51,896 nucleotides of DNA from an uncultured Pelagibacteraceae bacterium (GTDB lineage Bacteria; Pseudomonadota; Alphaproteobacteria; Pelagibacterales; Pelagibacteraceae). Below are positions 25,750-33,960 of this stretch, one piece after another; the first letter of the stretch is position 1; every line of letters begins with the position of its first letter. A model generated the notes under the pieces. The model had not been told where the DNA came from and ran no database searches. It saw only the letters and a program-made list of their open reading frames with translations. Position numbers and translations under genes: made by a program. The stretch is from the NCBI GenBank assembly GCA_902521675.1, contig CABYSP010000010.1, positions 1-51,896 of the forward strand, read 5' to 3'.

Positions 25750-26815
25750 AATAGATCTATCAAATATCTCACATACTTATAATCCAAAAGATTTAGAACC
25801 TACTTATGCTCTAAATCCATTTTCGATGACATGGGAAAATGGTAAACGTTACGCAATACTTGGACCATCTGGTTGTGGAAAAACAACTATGTTAAATATT
25901 GTATCAGGCTTAATAAAACCTACTCAAGGCAGGATACTGTTTGATAATGAAGATGTAACTAGCCAAAAAACTGAAACTAGAAATATTTCGCAAGTATTTC
26001 AGTTTCCAGTAATTTACAATACGATGTCAGTATATGATAATTTAGCGTTTCCACTAAAATGTCGAGATTTTGAAAAGAATAAAATTGAAGAGAGAGTTCA
26101 ATCTGTATCTGAAACATTAAATCTTTCTTCATTTCTCAACATGCCCGCAAGGAAACTCACAGCAGATCAAAAACAACTCATTTCATTAGGAAGAGGATTA
26201 GTGAGAGAAGATGTAGCTGCTGTATTAATGGATGAACCATTAACAGTAATTGATCCAGACTTAAAATTTAGATTGAGAAGAAATTTAAAAGAAATTAATG
26301 AAGAATATAAAACAACATTAGTATATGTTACTCATGATCAAAATGAAGCGATGACATTTGCTGACAATATTATTGTAATGGACCAAGGTGAAATAGTTCA
26401 GGTTGGGCTTCCCAAAGATTTATTTGAAAGACCTAAAACTACTTTTGTTGGCTATTTTATTGGTTCTCCTGCAATGAATTTATTTGAAACCCAATTACAT
26501 ACAGACAATAGTGTAAAAATTAACGATACAATAATAAAAACAAATACAAATTTATCAAAATTGAAAAATAATAATATAAAACTAGGAATTAGATCAGAAT
26601 TTGTAAAGGTAGCAAAAGATGAAAGTGAGAATTTGGTAGAAGTTAATATTCAAAAAATAGAAGACTTTGGAAACTTCAAACTATTAACAACAAAAATGGG
26701 TCAACTAACAATAAAGTCAAAAATCAATAGAGAGATTGAAATTGCTAATGATAAGGTAAAATTACATTTTCCTCCCGAAAAATGTTGTGTATACCAAAAT
26801 AACAAATTGATTTAA
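25742..26815 (+). CDS. ABC transporter ATP-binding protein with altered signature motif
   Basis: A 357-residue MalK-type ATPase. Walker A GPSGCGKT (41-48), Q-loop Gln87, Walker B VLMDEP with Glu165 and the switch His198 (YVTHDQ) are intact. The ABC signature is not: in place of LSGGQ it has LTADQ (139-143). Its defects are complementary to those of the preceding ATPase. It is the last gene of the alcohol dehydrogenase/ABC operon; 132 bases with no clear terminator separate it from the first TRAP operon. Confidence 0.93.
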   Translation: MAKIDLSNISHTYNPKDLEPTYALNPFSMTWENGKRYAILGPSGCGKTTMLNIVSGLIKPTQGRILFDNEDVTSQKTETRNISQVFQFPVIYNTMSVYDNLAFPLKCRDFEKNKIEERVQSVSETLNLSSFLNMPARKLTADQKQLISLGRGLVREDVAAVLMDEPLTVIDPDLKFRLRRNLKEINEEYKTTLVYVTHDQNEAMTFADNIIVMDQGEIVQVGLPKDLFERPKTTFVGYFIGSPAMNLFETQLHTDNSVKINDTIIKTNTNLSKLKNNNIKLGIRSEFVKVAKDESENLVEVNIQKIEDFGNFKLLTTKMGQLTIKSKINREIEIANDKVKLHFPPEKCCVYQNNKLI

Positions 26816-26826
26816 GTCAATTTCTA

Positions 26827-26947
26827 CTCAGGATTGTAAAAAAATTTAATTAGCTTTAAATAGTGACAATCTGTGCCTCTTTTTAGAAAGACTCTAATGT
26901 GAATCTATGTTTTACTTTAACTCAGTTAATTAACTAGAGGAGAAGAA
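26827..26947 (+). promoter_or_regulatory. Leader of TRAP operon 1, similar to that of TRAP operon 2
   Basis: Contains CTCAGGATTGTAA (from 26827), the perfect palindrome GTTAATTAAC (26925-26934) and an AGAGGAGAA ribosome binding site before the ATG at 26948. The leader of the second TRAP operon carries the same elements in the same order at 31667, 31741 and 31755. They may be shared regulator-binding or RNA elements. Confidence 0.5.
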
Positions 26948-28105
26948 ATGATTAAAAATAAAAAATCATTGAAGGGTTCTAAAACTCCTTCAAGAAGAAA
27001 GTTCTTCAAAGCCGCAGCAGCAACTGGTGCAGCCGCAGCGACAGCTGTAGCAATGCCGAATGTTGCTTTTGGTGCTCCACAAACATTAAAGATGCAAGCA
27101 GCATGGCCATCAGGTGCTAACATCTTTTTTGAAATGGCCGGAGACTATGCCAAAATGGTCGGAGACATGTCAGGTGGAAGTTTAAAAATTGATCTTCAAC
27201 CTGTTGGAGCAGTTGTAAAAACTGGAGAAATTGGACAAGCTGTAAGTGACGGTGTTCTTGATATGGGACACTGGGTTACTGCTTATTGGTATGGAAAAAA
27301 TCCTGCCGCGTCTCTTTTCGGAACTGGCCCATCCTACGGTCTATCATCTCAAGAAGTAATGGCTTGGATGGAAGAAGGTGGTGGAAGAGCATTGTATGAA
27401 GAAACATTAGCAAAAGTTGGATATGACTATGTTGGTGTTTTTGCGATGCCTATGCCAGCTCAACCATTTGGTTGGTTCAAAAAGAACGTAACTAAAGTAA
27501 GTGACGTTAAAGGTATGAAGTATAGAACAGTTGGTCTTGCAACTAACGTTCTTACTGCAATGGGTATGGTAGTTAGACAATTACCAGGTGGTGAAATTCA
27601 GCCAGCTATGAAAACTGGTTTGATTGAAGCTGCAGAGTTTAATAACCCAACTTCAGACTCTCAATTTGGTATGCAAGATGTTTCTAAGCATTATCACTTA
27701 GGATCTTTCCACCAATCTCAGGAGATGTTTGAAATACCTATTAACAAAAAAACATTTAATAGCTTATCTCCTGCAAACCAAGCAATATTAAAAAATGCTT
27801 CGTATGCAGCAAATACCGCTAACTACTTTAAAGCTTTGGTAAGATACTCAGCTGATTTATCTAAATTGATGAATGAGCATAAAGTAAACGTTTACCAAAC
27901 TTCAGATGCAATTTTAGCAGAGCAGTTAAAAGGTTGGGATAAAGTTGTAGGTGATTTCTCTTCTAAAGATCCATTCTTTAAGAAGATTGTTGATTCTCAA
28001 AAAGCTTACGCGAAAAGAGTAATGAAATACTTACTAATGAATCAACCTAACTACAGACTTGCTTACGAAAACGAGTTTGGTCCGTTAGCGAAAGTTAAAA
28101 TCTAA
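26948..28105 (+). CDS. TRAP transporter solute-binding protein (DctP family, FcbT1/mannitol-chloroaromatic type), Tat-exported
   Basis: A 385-residue periplasmic binding protein. It has a twin-arginine signal, SRRKFFK at 15-21, then an alanine-rich core and a likely cut after AFGA near residue 43. The mature part matches the TRAP DctP superfamily, group COG4663, including KGMKYRTVGLATNVLTAMG, which carries the conserved Arg that binds a substrate carboxylate. Substrate is probably an organic acid; the specific compound is unknown. It shares its first 27 residues almost exactly with the binding protein at 31769. A terminator-like hairpin follows. Confidence 0.92.
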   Translation: MIKNKKSLKGSKTPSRRKFFKAAAATGAAAATAVAMPNVAFGAPQTLKMQAAWPSGANIFFEMAGDYAKMVGDMSGGSLKIDLQPVGAVVKTGEIGQAVSDGVLDMGHWVTAYWYGKNPAASLFGTGPSYGLSSQEVMAWMEEGGGRALYEETLAKVGYDYVGVFAMPMPAQPFGWFKKNVTKVSDVKGMKYRTVGLATNVLTAMGMVVRQLPGGEIQPAMKTGLIEAAEFNNPTSDSQFGMQDVSKHYHLGSFHQSQEMFEIPINKKTFNSLSPANQAILKNASYAANTANYFKALVRYSADLSKLMNEHKVNVYQTSDAILAEQLKGWDKVVGDFSSKDPFFKKIVDSQKAYAKRVMKYLLMNQPNYRLAYENEFGPLAKVKI

Positions 28106-28128
28106 GGTTTAAATATATAAAAAATTAA

Positions 28129-28154
28129 GGGGGCTTTTAAGCCCCCTTTTTTTT
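28129..28154 (+). terminator. Rho-independent terminator/attenuator after TRAP binding protein 1
   Basis: GGGGGCTT (28129-28136) pairs with AAGCCCCC (28139-28146), followed by eight T. It is a textbook intrinsic terminator lying between the binding-protein gene and its permease genes, so partial read-through probably sets a high binding-protein to permease ratio. Confidence 0.9.
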
Positions 28155-28194
28155 AATTGAATTTATTAAGAAAATTAAGATAAGCTAGTTAAAT

Positions 28195-28779
28195 ATGTAC
28201 TCTTATATAAAATTTGCAGACACTCTTAGCTCATCAATGGGTAAAGCCTTTTCATGGTGCATAGTAATTTTAATGGGTGGAACATGCTATGAGGTCGTCA
28301 TGGCTTACGCATTTAATGCTCCTACTTTATGGAATTTTGATTTTAGTTTACAAATGTACGGAGCGATATTTATGATGGCTGGAGCTTACACTTTAGCAAC
28401 AGAGGCTCACGTTAGAGGGGATGTTATTTACAGGTTGTTCCCAACTAAAGCTCAAGGATGGATTGATTTAATATTATATTTCATCTTCTTTTTTCCAGGG
28501 GTGATTGCACTTGCATTTTATGGATATGAATATGCAGCTAAGGCATGGATGGTGAAAGAAACAAGTTGGAATAGTCCAGCACAAATTCAAATTTATATGG
28601 CAAAATCATTAATACCTTTATCAGGGATACTTCTTACTCTCCAAGGAATTAGTGAAGTTTTTAGAGCAATTATTTGCATTAGAACAGGACATTGGCCAGA
28701 GAGAGATGCTGGTGCAGAAGAAACAGAGAAAATTTTAATGAGAAAATCTAAAGAGGAAGAAAAAATAGATGTTGTTTAG
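28195..28779 (+). CDS. TRAP transporter small permease (DctQ family)
   Basis: A 194-residue membrane protein with four membrane segments and a charged C-terminal tail (EETEKILMRKSKEEEK). The family block TEAHVRGDVIYRLF is at about 75-88. It pairs with the large permease, which starts 11 bases before this gene ends. Normal length for the family. Confidence 0.92.
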   Translation: MYSYIKFADTLSSSMGKAFSWCIVILMGGTCYEVVMAYAFNAPTLWNFDFSLQMYGAIFMMAGAYTLATEAHVRGDVIYRLFPTKAQGWIDLILYFIFFFPGVIALAFYGYEYAAKAWMVKETSWNSPAQIQIYMAKSLIPLSGILLTLQGISEVFRAIICIRTGHWPERDAGAEETEKILMRKSKEEEKIDVV

Positions 28780-30130
28780 TCTAACAAATCCAGAAATTGC
28801 AATTTTAATGATGGTGATATTTCTGTTTGCTGTATTACTAGGATTTCCTATTGCATTTACTTTAATGGCAATGGGTCTAGGATTTGGGTATTACGCATAT
28901 TTTGATCCGTCAAGAATGGATCATCTATTAGATAATAGGATATTTAATTTATTTGTTTCAAATACCTATTCTGTCATGGATAACCATGTCCTCACCGCCG
29001 TGCCTTTATTTTTATTTATGGGCTATTTAGTTGAAAGAGCAGGTATAGTTGCAAGATTGTTTTATGCCATAAGACTTGCATCTCATTCGCTACCAGCTTC
29101 GATGGCTGTTGCTGCCCTTGTTACTTGTACTTTATTTTCTACAGCAACGGGTATAATAGGAGCAGTAGTAACCTTAATGGGTTTGCTTGCTTGGCCTGCA
29201 ATGGTGAAGGCTGGTTATGATAAAAAATTTGCATCAGGAGTAATATGTGCTGGAGGTTGCTTAGGAATTTTAATTCCCCCTAGTATTATGCTTATTGTTT
29301 ATGCAGTAATTGCTCAGTTATCCCCATTAAGATTATTTGCTGCAGCAATATTTCCTGGATTGATGTTAGCGGGTTTATATATTTTATATGCAATTATTTT
29401 GGCTTATTTTAATCCATCAGTTGCACCTAAGCCTCCTAAAGAAGAAATCCCTCCAAGATCAGTGATCTTAAAAGAAGTTTTGGTTTCATTCTTACCATTA
29501 TTTTCATTAATTATTTTAGTATTAGGAAGTATTCTTGCTGGTTTAGCTACTCCTGCGGAAGCAGCCGGTGTTGGAGCTTTTGGAGCATTAGTTTTATCTT
29601 TCTTTTATAAATCTCTAAAATGGAAAAACTTTAAAGAGTCTGTCTTTCTAACCGCAAAAACTACTGCAATGATTATGTGGTTGTTTATTGGATCTTGGAC
29701 GTTTGCGTCAGTATTTTCATATTTAGGAGGACATGAAGTATTTGAGCATTTTTTTAAATCAATGGATATACAGCCTTGGCAATTTTTAGTAATTACACAA
29801 ATTATAATTTTCTTATTAGGCTGGCCATTAGAGTGGACTGAAATATTAATTATATTTGTTCCAATATTTTTACCTTTAGTAGAATTTTTTGGAGTAAACC
29901 CTTATTTTTTTGCTATGTTAATTGCGTTAAATTTACAAACATCATTTTTAACCCCCCCCATGGCCATGTCGGCTTATTATTTAAAAGGTGTGCAATCTAA
30001 AAATGTTGAATTAATTGAGGTATTCAAAGGCATCATGCCATTCTTGGCGATAGTTATTTTTGGAATGGTTTTGATGTATTTATTTCCAGGTATAGCTCTG
30101 TGGTTACCTGATCAATTATTTGCAAACTAA
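28769..30130 (+). CDS. TRAP transporter large permease (DctM family)
   Basis: A 453-residue protein with about 12 membrane segments, the sodium-coupled transport subunit. Conserved blocks include AVPLFLFMGYLVERAG, GCLGILIPPSIMLIVYA and LNLQTSFLTPPMAMSAYYLKG. The length is close to the 430-residue norm, in contrast to the large permease of the second TRAP operon. The amidase gene follows 4 bases after the stop. Confidence 0.94.
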   Translation: MLFSLTNPEIAILMMVIFLFAVLLGFPIAFTLMAMGLGFGYYAYFDPSRMDHLLDNRIFNLFVSNTYSVMDNHVLTAVPLFLFMGYLVERAGIVARLFYAIRLASHSLPASMAVAALVTCTLFSTATGIIGAVVTLMGLLAWPAMVKAGYDKKFASGVICAGGCLGILIPPSIMLIVYAVIAQLSPLRLFAAAIFPGLMLAGLYILYAIILAYFNPSVAPKPPKEEIPPRSVILKEVLVSFLPLFSLIILVLGSILAGLATPAEAAGVGAFGALVLSFFYKSLKWKNFKESVFLTAKTTAMIMWLFIGSWTFASVFSYLGGHEVFEHFFKSMDIQPWQFLVITQIIIFLLGWPLEWTEILIIFVPIFLPLVEFFGVNPYFFAMLIALNLQTSFLTPPMAMSAYYLKGVQSKNVELIEVFKGIMPFLAIVIFGMVLMYLFPGIALWLPDQLFAN

Positions 30131-30134
30131 TTTA

Positions 30135-31472
30135 ATGAATGAAATTGTAAATTATTCTGTTGAAGAATTAATAAATAAAATTTCAAATTCTCAAATTACT
30201 TCTGTCGAAATATGTGAAGCTTACATTGAGAGAGTTAATAAGTTTGAAAAAGATATAAATGCTTGGGCTTTTTTTGACAAAGAATTGTTATTGGAAAAAG
30301 CCAAAGAGTCAGATGCTTACAAAAAATCTGGAAAACCAACTGGACCGTTACATGGTATTCCTGTAGCTGTTAAGGATATTGTTGGTACTTTAGATATGCC
30401 AACAGAATGTGGAACGCCAATAAGAAAAGGAAAATCTTATTCACAAAATGCAGAAATAATTGATTTATTAACATCTTCAGGGGCTATTGTGATGGGTAAA
30501 ACAGTTACTACAGAATTAGCATATTTAAATCCCTCTAAAACAAAAAACCCACATGATTATTCACGAACACCAGGAGGATCATCAAGTGGATCTGCTGCAG
30601 TAATTGCATCTTATATGGCTCCACTTTCAATTGGATCACAAACAGGTGGCTCAATAATCAGACCAGCATCTTATTGTGGTGTTGTTGGATACAAACCTTC
30701 ATTTGGCTTAATTTCTAGAAACGGAGTATTAAAGACTTCCGAAAAACTTGATCATTTAGGAGTTTTTGGAAAAACAGTCGAGGACATAGCTTATTTAGTT
30801 AAAGAGTTAATTAAAAAAGATTCCCATGACCCTGCCACTGTTTATTATTCCTCGAATAATATGGTTGATGCTGTAAAAAAAGGTCCTTTATATGAACCTA
30901 AGTTCATATTTTATAAAACTGAATTTTGGAAATCAATTGACAAAAAATCTAAGGAGGCTTTTGAATATTTTATAAAGTCGTTTAAAAAAAATATAGAAGT
31001 TCATGATACTCCTTCTTATTTTAAAGATATCCATAAATATCATCAAATAATTTATGAAAGTGATCTAGCTAATAATTTTAGTGATTATTATAAAAATTAT
31101 AAATCGAAACTTTCAAAAATTATGCAAAATGCAATTGCAAATGGAAGAAAACATACTGCAAAAGAATATGCTGAAGCAATAGATTTTATGAAAAGAAGCT
31201 ACGATTCTTATAAAGAAGTATTTGAGGACTATCACGGGGTTTTATCCCCATCCAGTCCAGGCGTTGCTCTAAAGGGTCTTAAGAGCACTGGATCAGCTGA
31301 TTTCAATAAAGTTTGGTCTTATTTAGGAACTCCTTGTATTTCACTTCCTTTACTTCAGGGTGAAAATAATTTACCATTAGGAATTCAAGTTATTGGAGAG
31401 AGATATGATGATAATCGTTTCTTAGGAGTTTCCAGTTGGCTTGAAAAGGAAAGTGAGAAATTTAATGAATAA
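30135..31472 (+). CDS. Amidase (amidase signature family)
   Basis: A 445-residue amidase signature enzyme, taking the ATG at 30135 (a TTG at 30120 would lie inside the permease gene). The Ser-cisSer-Lys triad is visible: Lys in GIPVAVKDIVG, the Gly/Ser-rich GGSSSGSAA, and GSQTGGSIIRPAS containing the nucleophilic Ser. It hydrolyses an amide bond in the cytoplasm. Co-transcription with a TRAP importer suggests that the imported compound is an amide, or releases one during breakdown. The C-terminus overlaps a small membrane-protein gene by 8 bases. Confidence 0.92.
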   Translation: MNEIVNYSVEELINKISNSQITSVEICEAYIERVNKFEKDINAWAFFDKELLLEKAKESDAYKKSGKPTGPLHGIPVAVKDIVGTLDMPTECGTPIRKGKSYSQNAEIIDLLTSSGAIVMGKTVTTELAYLNPSKTKNPHDYSRTPGGSSSGSAAVIASYMAPLSIGSQTGGSIIRPASYCGVVGYKPSFGLISRNGVLKTSEKLDHLGVFGKTVEDIAYLVKELIKKDSHDPATVYYSSNNMVDAVKKGPLYEPKFIFYKTEFWKSIDKKSKEAFEYFIKSFKKNIEVHDTPSYFKDIHKYHQIIYESDLANNFSDYYKNYKSKLSKIMQNAIANGRKHTAKEYAEAIDFMKRSYDSYKEVFEDYHGVLSPSSPGVALKGLKSTGSADFNKVWSYLGTPCISLPLLQGENNLPLGIQVIGERYDDNRFLGVSSWLEKESEKFNE

Positions 31473-31641
31473 ACTTGTAACACTAATAGGACTTTCTTTT
31501 GCAATCTTTTTTCTTGTTGGTTTAGCAACAACACTTACAAGATCTATGATGATAGGTTTCTTTGATGTATTACCAGTTTACATATTGATGATACTTGCGA
31601 TATCGATGATGTTATACGAAGCCTTTTTTGATAAAAAATAA
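31465..31641 (+). CDS. Small two-segment membrane protein, unknown function
   Basis: A 58-residue protein from the ATG at 31465 (an in-frame TTG at 31441 would add eight residues inside the amidase gene). It has two hydrophobic segments, about 5-22 and 34-52, separated by a short basic loop, and ends FFDKK. I do not recognise the family. The 8-base overlap with the amidase gene implies coupled translation, so it may be an accessory part of this TRAP/amidase system. Confidence 0.6.
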   Translation: MNKLVTLIGLSFAIFFLVGLATTLTRSMMIGFFDVLPVYILMILAISMMLYEAFFDKK

Positions 31642-31666
31642 ATTTAATAATTCCTAAATTTACCAC

Positions 31667-31768
31667 CTCAGATTGTAATACAATAGCTTACAGTTATTTT
31701 AATCTAGACTTAAACGCACATTTGTAATTTAATCTTTAAAGTTAATTAACAAAGAAGAGGAGAAAGTA
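31667..31768 (+). promoter_or_regulatory. Leader of TRAP operon 2
   Basis: Contains CTCAGATTGTAA (31667-31678), the palindrome GTTAATTAAC (31741-31750) and an AGAGGAGAA ribosome binding site, all in the same order as in the leader of TRAP operon 1. The spacing between the first two elements differs (74 against 98 bases), so the match is conservation of elements rather than an unbroken copy. Confidence 0.5.
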
Positions 31769-32902
31769 ATGATTAAAGAAAAAAAATCATTGAAGGTTTC
31801 TAGATCACCTTCAAGAAGAAAGTTCTTTAAAACTGCAGCTGCGACGGGTGTTGCTGCTGTTGCAGCATCATCTTTATCTGCTCCAGCTGTTGCCAAAGAG
31901 AGAATAGAAGCTTCTATGGTAGCTACTTGGCCTAGAGATTTTCCAGGCCTAGGAACTGGTGCACAAAGACTTGCTCAAAGATTAAGCGATATGAGTGACG
32001 GTAGAATTCAAGTTACTTATTATGCTGCTAACGAAAGGGTAAAAGCATTTGACTCGTTTGACGAAGTTGCATCAGGTAACTCTCAAATGTATCACGGTGC
32101 TGATTACTACTGGGTTAAAAAACACCCTGCATTTGGATATTTTACTGCCGTTCCATTTGGTTTCACATATGCTGAAATGAATGCGTGGTTAAAATTTGCT
32201 GGTGGACAAGAGTTGTGGGATGAATTGACTGATGATTTTGGAACACAAAGTTTTGCTGCTGGTAACACTGGAGTGCAAATGGGTGGTTGGTTTAACAAAA
32301 AAATTAGATCAGCTAATGATATTAAGGGTTTAAAAATGCGTATGCCTGGTTTAGGTGGACAAGTACTTGGAAAACTTGGTGGTTCTCCAATTTCACTTCC
32401 AGGTGGACAAATATATGAAAACCTTGTGTCTGGTGCAATTGATGCTACCGAATGGGTAGGACCTTGGAATGATGAGGCTTTTAAGTTTTATGAAGCAGCC
32501 AAGTATTATTATTATCCAGGTATGCACGAACCAGGATCAACTCTATGTTGTGGTGTAAATAAATCTTGGTTCACAAGTCTAACTAAGTCAGATCAATTGA
32601 TTATAAAGACTGCTTGTGATTGGGCTGATACAACTACTATGGCGGAATACAATGCAAAAAATGGAGCAGCATTAGATCGTTTAGTAAACGAAAATGGAGT
32701 TAAGCTTGAGAAGTTTAACGATAAAGTTTATGACGCTTTTGCTAAAGGTGCTGCAGAAGTTTTTGACGAAGTTCAGCAACATAGTGCCCTTGCTCAGAAA
32801 GTGCATGCTGCTTTTGTTAAAGGACGAAAAGAAATAGGTGCTTGGACAAACTTGTCTGATTCACCTTACATTTCTCAAAGAAATAGAGCATTAGGAGTAT
32901 AA
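31769..32902 (+). CDS. TRAP transporter solute-binding protein (DctP family, TakP-like), Tat-exported
   Basis: A 377-residue binding protein with a Tat signal (SRRKFFK at 15-21) that is nearly identical in sequence to that of the binding protein at 26948. The mature part differs clearly and has KGLKMRMPGLGGQVLGKLGG (conserved carboxylate-binding Arg) and ATEWVGPWNDE, blocks typical of the TakP alpha-keto-acid binders. A 2-oxo acid or related carboxylate is the likely ligand, by family. It is followed by an intrinsic terminator. Confidence 0.9.
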   Translation: MIKEKKSLKVSRSPSRRKFFKTAAATGVAAVAASSLSAPAVAKERIEASMVATWPRDFPGLGTGAQRLAQRLSDMSDGRIQVTYYAANERVKAFDSFDEVASGNSQMYHGADYYWVKKHPAFGYFTAVPFGFTYAEMNAWLKFAGGQELWDELTDDFGTQSFAAGNTGVQMGGWFNKKIRSANDIKGLKMRMPGLGGQVLGKLGGSPISLPGGQIYENLVSGAIDATEWVGPWNDEAFKFYEAAKYYYYPGMHEPGSTLCCGVNKSWFTSLTKSDQLIIKTACDWADTTTMAEYNAKNGAALDRLVNENGVKLEKFNDKVYDAFAKGAAEVFDEVQQHSALAQKVHAAFVKGRKEIGAWTNLSDSPYISQRNRALGV

Positions 32903-32921
32903 TTTAATTCTAATTAATACT

Positions 32922-32949
32922 AGAGGGCCCTTAAATGGGCCCTCTTTTT
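32922..32949 (+). terminator. Rho-independent terminator/attenuator after TRAP binding protein 2
   Basis: GAGGGCCC (32923-32930) pairs with GGGCCCTC (32937-32944) around the loop TTAAAT, followed by TTTTT. As in TRAP operon 1 it separates the binding-protein gene from the permease genes and probably limits permease expression by partial termination. Confidence 0.88.
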
Positions 32950-32973
32950 ATATACCATTAAAAGTTTTGTCAT

Positions 32974-33957
32974 ATGATTGAGAAAAAAAACTTATCTATT
33001 TTAATAAGAATATTTAGTTATTCTATCTTAACATTAACATTAATTTTTTTAATAAATAATGTTTTAACAGTTTGGTTTGATTGGCCAGGAGTTAAAAAAC
33101 TTTTTTCTCATTATGAAATATTTGGATTTAAAAAATTAAATGAACCTTTAGAGGGACTTGCGTTGAGTCTGTCGTATATTCAATTATTATTTTATTTTTT
33201 ATCTTTTATAGGAGTTATAATGTTTGTTTTAAAATCCTTAAAACAAACATTACAAACAGACTCAGAGATACTAAAAAAAATAACAGCATATATTATTAGA
33301 TCTTCATTCTGGGCAGTGCTTATTGTTGGAGTAGCAGATTTTTTAATCTCATTTATGGTTGTAGAAAAATTGGTTGAGCCAATTTTTGGGGAACAAATTA
33401 AAATTAATTTAGTAATACCCGCATTCAGGATTACATATATACATTTCCCTCTTATTTTAGCTTCTTTTATAATTGGTTATTTCACAAGATCTGTAGGATT
33501 TATTTGGTTAGCAGTTTTAGTAGTTGGAAGTGAATTCTTGATAGTTGTATCAAGATTTATATTCCAATATGAACAAGCTTTTCAAGGAGATCTTGTTCGT
33601 TTTTGGTATGCTGCACTTTATCTTTTTGCAAGTGCATATGCATTAATTCACGAAGGTCATGTAAGAGTTGATGTTTTGTATGCTAATTTTAGTGAGAGAA
33701 AGAAGGCATGGACGAATGCAATTGGATCTCTCATTTTAGGCATTCCTTTATGTTTGATAGTTATATTTTTGGGTATGGGTGGTAAAGCTAGTATCATTAA
33801 TGGTCCGGTAATTTCATTTGAAATTACTCAGCAAGGTTCAAATGGATTATATTTACTTTATTTAATGGCAGTTTACTTAGCAGTATTTGCAGTAAGTATG
33901 TTAACTCAATTCACAAGCTACTTTATGAGTAGTAGTCACAAACTTTTAAAGAATTAA
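32974..33957 (+). CDS. TRAP transporter small permease (DctQ family), enlarged
   Basis: A 327-residue membrane protein with roughly eight hydrophobic segments, about 130 residues longer than usual. The DctQ-like part is C-terminal (about 185-320; LIHEGHVRVDVLYANF is the family block), and the first 170 residues form an extra hydrophobic domain with four or so segments. Enlarged small permeases are known in the TakQ/FcbT2-like group, so this is probably family-typical rather than a fusion. It lies 3 bases before the large permease gene. Confidence 0.88.
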   Translation: MIEKKNLSILIRIFSYSILTLTLIFLINNVLTVWFDWPGVKKLFSHYEIFGFKKLNEPLEGLALSLSYIQLLFYFLSFIGVIMFVLKSLKQTLQTDSEILKKITAYIIRSSFWAVLIVGVADFLISFMVVEKLVEPIFGEQIKINLVIPAFRITYIHFPLILASFIIGYFTRSVGFIWLAVLVVGSEFLIVVSRFIFQYEQAFQGDLVRFWYAALYLFASAYALIHEGHVRVDVLYANFSERKKAWTNAIGSLILGIPLCLIVIFLGMGGKASIINGPVISFEITQQGSNGLYLLYLMAVYLAVFAVSMLTQFTSYFMSSSHKLLKN

Positions 33958-33960
33958 ATA

